A stretch of DNA of 11,600 nucleotides from Anaerolineales bacterium UBA3905. Lineage in GTDB: Bacteria > Chloroflexota > Anaerolineae > Caldilineales > Caldilineaceae. The stretch spans positions 90,809 through 102,408 of the forward strand of contig DGFH01000301.1 in assembly GCA_002391565.1 (NCBI GenBank). Direction: 5' to 3'. A model generated the notes under the pieces. It had not been told where the DNA came from. It was given only the letters and a program-made list of their open reading frames with translations, and did no database searches. Position numbers and translations under genes: made by a program. Positions 6,711 through 11,600 of this stretch are shown here, piece by piece (the first letter of the stretch is position 1; each line of letters opens with the position of its first letter).

Positions 6711-8366
6711 TCACGCCGATGCTTGTGACTCTTCGGGGATGTCTGCGGGTGTCTGCGGCGGTGTGATGAGACTGCCTTGCAGCCCCCGCGGCATCCCCAC
6801 AAAAATCACGATCGCCGCAACTGTCAGGAATCCAGCCATGATCAGCAGCGTCTGCGCCAGTCCGCGCGTAAAGGCTGGCCCCAACTGTGTGGTCAGCGCC
6901 TGCGTCAGTTCCGGCGGTAGCGCGGTGAATGCGCCGGACATGGCACGCGCAAATGCGTTCTTCCAGATGCTTTCAAGCCGGGTCATCAGCTCCGCCGGCA
7001 GAGTAGATTGTTGCAGTTGGGCGCGCAGCGCGCCGTCTGCCAGCAGCGTCACCAGAAAACTGGAAACGATCACGCCCAGCGCATAGCCCGATTGACCCGC
7101 CGCCGAATTGATGGCTGCGCCACTCGCCATCAGGCGCGGCGGTGGAGCGTTGACGATCACAGTCAGGCGCGCCGGGCCAGCGATGCCGATGCCCAGTCCC
7201 AACACGGTAATCGGAACGAGCAGGAGCGCCAGCGGCGTGTCAACCTGGATGCGAGATAGCGCCAGCAAGCCGATAGCCGAGAGCGTCAACCCACCTGCGA
7301 TCAATCCCCGCGCATCGAAGCGGGTGGAAAGGCGCACGATGAGCAATGTACCCACCATCATACCCACCACGAAGGGCGCAAACTGGAACGTCGCCGCCAC
7401 TGCCCCCAACCCGCGCACGCTGATGTAGTACGTCCAGAATTGATAGAAGAGCGTCCCCTGCACCATCGCCAGGGTCATTCCTGCCACGATCGCAAACGCC
7501 ATGCCGCGTGCATTGTAGAGCTTGATCTCGCCGCGCCGCCACAGCCAGCGGTAAAAATAGCGATACGCCAGGAGCAGTCCGCCCAGTCCCACTGCGATCA
7601 CGAGCAGCGCATTGCGGCTGGTCAGCCCGCCGGTGTAGACCACCAGTCCGTAGACCGCCATGAAGACCGCCCCGGCCCACAACAGATTGACGAACAACTC
7701 GCGCCAGACGATCCGCTGCTGTTCCGCCGGTTCATAGACCTGACGCAGGATCAGCCAGAAGGCAATGATCCCCAGCCCAATCGGCAGTGAGTAGATGATG
7801 ACGCCGTTGCCCACGTCGCGCAACACCGAAAAGAGCGCGGCGGATGCGCCGATCGCCATGGCCTGCGTGCTAAAGATGGCGCCAAAGGCAAAGGGGCGCA
7901 CCCCCGGCGCAAAGGTAAACGCCGCAATGGCGATGCACATTGGGGTGATGGTGACCTGGGCAACGTTCAGCAGCAGGTCGGCGTAGAGAAAGCCGTCCGT
8001 CCCCAGCCAGAACATGCTCGCCAGCCCCGCCAGCAAAACGCCAGCCAACCCGATCAGGAGAAAGAGCTTGCGCCCGATGGCGTCGCCCGTTGCGCCGGCC
8101 GCCAGCGTCAAAATCGCCAGCAGCAGATAGTTGGCAGCCACCAGAATCGGTATGCCGCTGCCAACCTGGCGCAGCCCCACCTGGATCGGCGCGGCGCCCA
8201 GGCTGATCACCGGCGGCATCAGGTTGACAGCCGCAATTGCCAGCAGACATGCCGCCAGGCCGCGAAACGCCCGCCGATCGGCGGTGAGATCCCCGAAAAA
8301 GATTCTTCCCGGCCCCGGTATACGGTTGAGGACCGCCTGCGTCCAGGCAATTAGCTTTTCCATCAT
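6711..8366 (-). CDS. MFS transporter, DHA2 (14-helix) drug exporter type
   Basis: A 551-residue inner-membrane exporter of the major facilitator superfamily, probably driven by proton exchange. The loop between helices 2 and 3 has the MFS motif A in the form GATGDAIGRK at 91-100. About 14 hydrophobic segments fit the DHA2 (EmrB/QacA) subgroup, as do the late block PPPRLMASGAAINSAAGQSG, the following ALGVIVSSFLVTLL helix and the long extramembrane loop before the last helix (about 460-510). The N-terminus carries a 35-residue cytoplasmic amphipathic lead. Substrate cannot be told from sequence. ATG codons occur at 8366 and 8363; the only ribosome-site-like bases are AGG immediately before, so either could be used. 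It follows the small membrane protein by 14 nt and both lie downstream of the LAL regulator. Confidence 0.9.
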   Translation of the reverse strand: MMEKLIAWTQAVLNRIPGPGRIFFGDLTADRRAFRGLAACLLAIAAVNLMPPVISLGAAPIQVGLRQVGSGIPILVAANYLLLAILTLAAGATGDAIGRKLFLLIGLAGVLLAGLASMFWLGTDGFLYADLLLNVAQVTITPMCIAIAAFTFAPGVRPFAFGAIFSTQAMAIGASAALFSVLRDVGNGVIIYSLPIGLGIIAFWLILRQVYEPAEQQRIVWRELFVNLLWAGAVFMAVYGLVVYTGGLTSRNALLVIAVGLGGLLLAYRYFYRWLWRRGEIKLYNARGMAFAIVAGMTLAMVQGTLFYQFWTYYISVRGLGAVAATFQFAPFVVGMMVGTLLIVRLSTRFDARGLIAGGLTLSAIGLLALSRIQVDTPLALLLVPITVLGLGIGIAGPARLTVIVNAPPPRLMASGAAINSAAGQSGYALGVIVSSFLVTLLADGALRAQLQQSTLPAELMTRLESIWKNAFARAMSGAFTALPPELTQALTTQLGPAFTRGLAQTLLIMAGFLTVAAIVIFVGMPRGLQGSLITPPQTPADIPEESQASA

Positions 8367-8380
8367 CCTACAAACTATCG

Positions 8381-8686
8381 CTACGTTGCAGACGCCCCCA
8401 ACCCAGGAATCTGTTGACGATTAGCCGCAGCATCGGCGTAGGCGCGCAGATCGATCAGCAGGGCAAGAAAGACGACGACCCAGCCCCAGATGTTGGTTTC
8501 TCCCAGCGGCCCTACCACCAACACGTACATCAACGTTGTAAACGGCAAAAAGATGACGCCCAGGATCGGCCACAGCCACGGCATCATCCAGCTGCTGAAC
8601 GACGAATTGACCAGGGGTGTGAAGATCCACAAAAAGAACAGGGCGAGACGCGGCGCAAACGCAGCAAGGATCGCAAACAGACACAT
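8381..8686 (-). CDS. Small three-helix membrane protein ahead of the MFS gene
   Basis: With the start chosen here the protein has 101 residues and three hydrophobic segments: CLFAILAAFAPRLALFFLWIF, then the PWLWPILGVIFLPFTTLMYVLVV region, and WGWVVVFLALLIDLRAYA. I recall unnamed conserved proteins with the same 'FLWIFTPLV...LGVIFLPFTTLMYVL...LLIDL' pattern in Actinomycetota and Chloroflexota, but know no function. ATG at 8698 would add MEET, yet it has no ribosome site; its own next codons supply GGAGG (8692-8696), which sits 5 nt before ATG 8686. The inner ATG is therefore the better start. The gene is 14 nt from the MFS gene and probably co-transcribed, so an accessory role in the exporter is possible but unproven. 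Confidence 0.82.
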   Translation of the reverse strand: MCLFAILAAFAPRLALFFLWIFTPLVNSSFSSWMMPWLWPILGVIFLPFTTLMYVLVVGPLGETNIWGWVVVFLALLIDLRAYADAAANRQQIPGLGASAT

Positions 8687-8755
8687 AGTTTCCTCCATTG
8701 AGATGTGAACAACAGGATAGGCTTACGCAAGCTCACAGAAGCGCCGCGTGCATCA

Positions 8756-8793
8756 GAGTATGCACCGACATCAGTCCAATGTAGTGATCCAAA
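8756..8793 (-). promoter_or_regulatory. Shared 38-bp upstream element, copy B
   Basis: On the minus strand this reads TTTGGATCAC, 21 nt, CATACTC, the same layout as copy A at 6632-6669. It begins 9 nt after the LAL regulator stop and ends 69 nt before the ATG at 8686. The four bases AGAT lie 11 nt before the element in both copies. GTGCATACT resembles an extended -10 box. An inverted pair AGTCCA (8773-8778) and TGGACT (8795-8800) overlaps the element; with a 16-nt loop and no T-run it is a poor terminator. Nothing else is evident in the 8687-8802 gap. Confidence 0.55.
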
Positions 8794-8802
8794 GTGGACT
8801 AT

Positions 8803-11511
8803 CTATGCGCTGCGAGGGTTCTGCGCGTCGTCCTTCAGCAAGCCAAGCTGGCGCGCGCGCTCGACCGCGGCGCGCCGGTCGTTGACGCCCAGCTTGGCAA
8901 AGATTTGCAGCGTGTGGCGTTTGACCGTGTTCGTGGTAATGAAGAGTTCCTGGGCGATCTCTTTGTTGGCGTAGCGGCGCGCCAGCAGCACCAGCACTTC
9001 CTGCTCGCGCGCAGTGAGCGATTCGACATACTCGTCGGTCGGTTGAGCGGGCGGCGTCTTCTGCCCCGTTTCGTCTATCAGCGCGCGCAACAGCAGACGC
9101 GCTATCGCTGCGGTCATCCCGCGCCGGGTCTGGCGCGTCAACAGCGGCTGCAGATGCGGTCCGATGTCGAGCATGGTGCGTCGATAGCCAGCTGTTTCGC
9201 CAATATGGAGCGCCGTATGCATCGCCTCATCCGCCGCTTGCGTCTGTCCGAGCCTGTCCAGGGCAACCGCGCGCAGCGCTGCGCACTCGGCGACGCGCCA
9301 GGTGTTGTGGCTGCGTTCGGCCCATGCCGCAATGGGTTCGAGCAGATCGAGCGCGCGATGCAGCGCCTCGCCCTGCCCGGCGATGGCAAGAACCCGCACC
9401 GCAGTGAGCGCCGGAATTTCCTGCCAGTACAGGAAGGGCGGCGTTGCGTTGGGACGAAAGCCGTCCGCCCAACGCAACGCCGCGGCATGGTCGCCCTGTG
9501 CCAGCGCCAGCCGCGCAGCAAATGAATCGATCTCGGCGTCGAGGCCGCCACGAAATTCCCGCAACTGCGCCACCGTCGCAGCCGCAGCATCGAAACGGCA
9601 TTGCGCCATCTGTGCCAGCGTCAGCCCAAACAGACACTCGCGTACGGCAGCGGCATGAGCCACGTAGATCATACTGGCGCCGGCTGTGTAGTGGGCTTCC
9701 GCCTCCACCAGATTGTTCGTCTCGTAGGCGGCGTGACCGAGAAAGACGCGTGCCCAGCCTTCACCTAAAAATAACCGCTTCGCCTGAGCGTCCGCCAACA
9801 TTCGCCCGGCAGTTGTACGCAGTTTTTCCAGCTCGCCACTGATCCGGTAGTTGCTGCACAGGGCGAACTGGAGCCGCACCGTAAACGCATCGACGCCCCT
9901 GCGCTCGGCGCGCAGTAGATCGATTAGCCACGCCTCTGCTTCCTCGCCGCGACCAAGCATGTGCAACGCCAACGCATGATGGAAGACAGCCAGGCTACGG
10001 ATGTAACGATCGGCGGCGGGCGTCTGCTTCAGAGCAATTTCTGTCTGCGCCAGCGCTACTGCCGCCTCACCACGCAGTACGCTTACCTGAGCAAGCAACG
10101 GAGCGAGACGACCAGCAATCAAGGCGGCGGTCGCCGGGTCGAGCGCAGGCAGCAACGCGTCGAGCTGCACCAGCAACGGCGGCAGCGCCGCCAGCGCAAA
10201 GTGAAACTGCAAACACCAGCCACGCGCCAGCACAAGCATCGGATGCTTCATGACGACAGCTTCGGGTAACAGAGTTAGCCAGCGCTCCAACTGTGGCCAC
10301 TCTTCCCGGTTCAAGACAGCCTGGAAGTGCGCGGCAACCACATCAGCGGCGGCGCCAGCGTCACCACCGGCCAACAAATGATGAATCGCCTCCTCGACCA
10401 GCCCCTGCCTGGCGAACCAGCGACCGGCGGCGCAGTGCAGCTCAGCCACGCGTTCGGCGCCGTAGAGGTGAAGCAGCCGCAGCCGCAGCAATTCGGCAAA
10501 GAGCGGATGATAACGCCGCCACTCGCCAGCCTCGTCCAGCAATGTGACAAACAGCCCGGCGGCAGTCACAGCGTCGAGCAGCCTACGGGCAGCCTGCTCC
10601 GCTGCGTCGCTCGCAACTTCGCCATTGAGCAGCGCTGCACACAGCGGCGCACAGAAACGATCCAGGATCGAAGTGGTGAGCAGAAAATGCTGCACCGCCT
10701 CCGACTGTCGGTGGAGAACCTCATCCAGGAGATAGTCGCGAATGTTGGCGCTGCCCGCCTGTTCAAGTGTCGTCAACAACTGCGCTGGGTCCTGGCGCTG
10801 CATAGAAAGCGCCGCCAGCCGCAATCCGGTCACCCAGCCTTCGGTGCGGGTCTGAATGGCGTCTACAACGGCAGGCGCAAGCGACGCGCCGATCATTGCC
10901 GACAGGATCGCTGGCGTCTCGCTTTCGTCGCTGCGCAGGTCAGCGGCGCGGATTTCCGCCAGTTCGCCGCGCCCGCGCCAGCGCGCCAGCGGCAGCGGCG
11001 GGCTGGCGCGGCAGGTCATGATCAGGCGGATGGTCGGGGGCAGCGCATCGAGCAGTGCGGCCACAAACTCGTGCACGGCGCTGGCGGCAACGCTGTCGTA
11101 ATCGTCCAGCACGAGCACGATCCGCTGCGCCAACGCAGACAGATCGTTGACCAGCGCCGCAAGCAACACGGCCGCCGGCGCCTGACCGCCCTGCGCCAGC
11201 GTCTGGCTGGCAGAGCAAGCATCCGGCGCGACCCGCTGAAGCGCCGCCACCACATACCGCACAAAACTGCTCAGGTCATCGTCCCCGACGCTGAGCGAGA
11301 GCCAGCCGACAGGTCGCGCCTGGTGTTGCGCCCAGGAAAGCACTGCGGTCGTCTTCCCGTAACCGGCTGGCGCAATCACCAACAAAAGTTTACGTTCGAT
11401 TCCGCGCTGGATCAGGGCGTCGAGCCGAGGGCGCGGCGTCACATCCGTAGCAAGAAGCGGTGGGTGCAGACGGGTTTGTAGAAGCGCTTGCGGACTAAAC
11501 GGTTGCATCAT
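8803..11511 (-). CDS. LuxR-family ATP-binding transcriptional regulator (MalT/LAL type)
   Basis: This is a large STAND-class regulator that binds ATP and an inducer, oligomerises and activates promoters. Using the ATG at 11511 it has 902 residues. The Walker A motif APAGYGKTT lies at about 47-55 and Walker B LVLDDYD at about 133-139 of the NTPase domain, followed by a winged-helix part (WVTGLRLAALSMQ, RYHPLFAELLR). A long alpha-helical TPR-like region (about 340-800) forms the effector-binding arm. The C-terminal LuxR helix-turn-helix (SLTAREQEVLVLLARRYANK...NTVKRHTLQIFAKLGV) ends 10 residues before the stop. A GTG at 11535 would extend it by 8 residues, but has no ribosome site and lies beside a candidate -10 box; MQPFSPQALLQTRL resembles the normal LAL beginning. 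The efflux genes downstream are its natural candidate target. Confidence 0.93.
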   Translation of the reverse strand: MMQPFSPQALLQTRLHPPLLATDVTPRPRLDALIQRGIERKLLLVIAPAGYGKTTAVLSWAQHQARPVGWLSLSVGDDDLSSFVRYVVAALQRVAPDACSASQTLAQGGQAPAAVLLAALVNDLSALAQRIVLVLDDYDSVAASAVHEFVAALLDALPPTIRLIMTCRASPPLPLARWRGRGELAEIRAADLRSDESETPAILSAMIGASLAPAVVDAIQTRTEGWVTGLRLAALSMQRQDPAQLLTTLEQAGSANIRDYLLDEVLHRQSEAVQHFLLTTSILDRFCAPLCAALLNGEVASDAAEQAARRLLDAVTAAGLFVTLLDEAGEWRRYHPLFAELLRLRLLHLYGAERVAELHCAAGRWFARQGLVEEAIHHLLAGGDAGAAADVVAAHFQAVLNREEWPQLERWLTLLPEAVVMKHPMLVLARGWCLQFHFALAALPPLLVQLDALLPALDPATAALIAGRLAPLLAQVSVLRGEAAVALAQTEIALKQTPAADRYIRSLAVFHHALALHMLGRGEEAEAWLIDLLRAERRGVDAFTVRLQFALCSNYRISGELEKLRTTAGRMLADAQAKRLFLGEGWARVFLGHAAYETNNLVEAEAHYTAGASMIYVAHAAAVRECLFGLTLAQMAQCRFDAAAATVAQLREFRGGLDAEIDSFAARLALAQGDHAAALRWADGFRPNATPPFLYWQEIPALTAVRVLAIAGQGEALHRALDLLEPIAAWAERSHNTWRVAECAALRAVALDRLGQTQAADEAMHTALHIGETAGYRRTMLDIGPHLQPLLTRQTRRGMTAAIARLLLRALIDETGQKTPPAQPTDEYVESLTAREQEVLVLLARRYANKEIAQELFITTNTVKRHTLQIFAKLGVNDRRAAVERARQLGLLKDDAQNPRSA

Positions 11512-11600
11512 CAACCAGCACACTTGCCCTGACACATATAAAAAGGTTCAGCACCGGTGAATCATGAGGATTTACAAAATGATCCGGTAATCGACGTTGC
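11512..11600 (-). promoter_or_regulatory. Upstream region of the LAL regulator with a candidate promoter
   Basis: On the minus strand an AT-rich stretch CTTTTTATATG contains a possible -10 box (TATATG, 11535-11540). No good -35 hexamer is visible. A perfect 8-nt palindrome CACCGGTG lies at 11552-11559, where a spacer-bound operator would sit. Further upstream GAATCAT and ATGATCC (11559-11565 and 11579-11585) form an imperfect inverted pair. If the -10 is real, transcription starts near 11528, downstream of the GTG at 11535, which favours the ATG at 11511 or 11508. Confidence 0.3.

Noticed and set aside
8773..8800. Inverted repeat AGTCCA/TGGACT as terminator of the regulator gene
   Set aside because: Only 6 pairs around a 16-nt loop and no T-tract; it overlaps the shared element and may be coincidental.
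10327..11481. A 384-codon open frame on the plus strand opposite the regulator
   Set aside because: It is antisense to the LAL NTPase domain and its Q- and R-rich translation is typical of a shadow frame; no ribosome site or motif supports it.
1..11600. A defence system, toxin-antitoxin pair or mobile element
   Set aside because: No nuclease, transposase, integrase, reverse transcriptase or toxin motif is seen in any supported gene, and gene spacing and codon character look uniform across the window.

Overview
The window is a GC-rich (roughly 60% by eye) bacterial chromosome segment in which all ten genes I can support lie on the minus strand, so it reads from right to left. The protein families and the heptad-repeat hairpin in one intergenic gap suggest a Chloroflexota-like organism (Roseiflexus/Caldilinea type). 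That placement is inference from general resemblance; no marker gene is present. I see no mobile element, tRNA, rRNA, CRISPR array or recognisable defence system.

From right to left there are three blocks. (1) 11511-6711: a large LuxR-type ATP-binding regulator of the MalT/LAL class, then after a 116-nt gap a small three-helix membrane protein, then after 14 nt a 14-helix DHA2-type MFS exporter. This looks like a regulator followed by an efflux operon. (2) 6581-1812: an 81-residue uncharacterised soluble protein with a GTG start, a SulP anion transporter with a STAS domain, an SDS-type alkylsulfatase (metallo-beta-lactamase fold) and a Kv-type potassium channel. Gaps are 32, 51 and 25 nt, so the four may be one transcript. 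A sulfate-releasing enzyme next to a sulfate-type transporter makes biochemical sense. (3) 1610-1: a GAP/Sap-family membrane protein, a DUF1622 membrane protein and a LURP-one-related protein cut by the window edge. The last two are 6 nt apart and the ribosome site of one lies inside the end of the other.

Two non-coding structures stand out. The gap between blocks 2 and 3 holds a long imperfect hairpin, arms of about 51 nt around a 6-nt loop, built from 7-nt units on both arms with about one mismatch per unit. The leader regions of blocks 1b (small membrane protein plus MFS) and 2 (81-residue protein onward) share a 38-bp element: TTTGGATCAC, exactly 21 nt, then CATACTC. That suggests a common promoter or operator, possibly under the neighbouring regulator. 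Most genes belong to familiar families; the shared element, the hairpin and the unnamed 81-residue operon leader are the best candidates for something undescribed.
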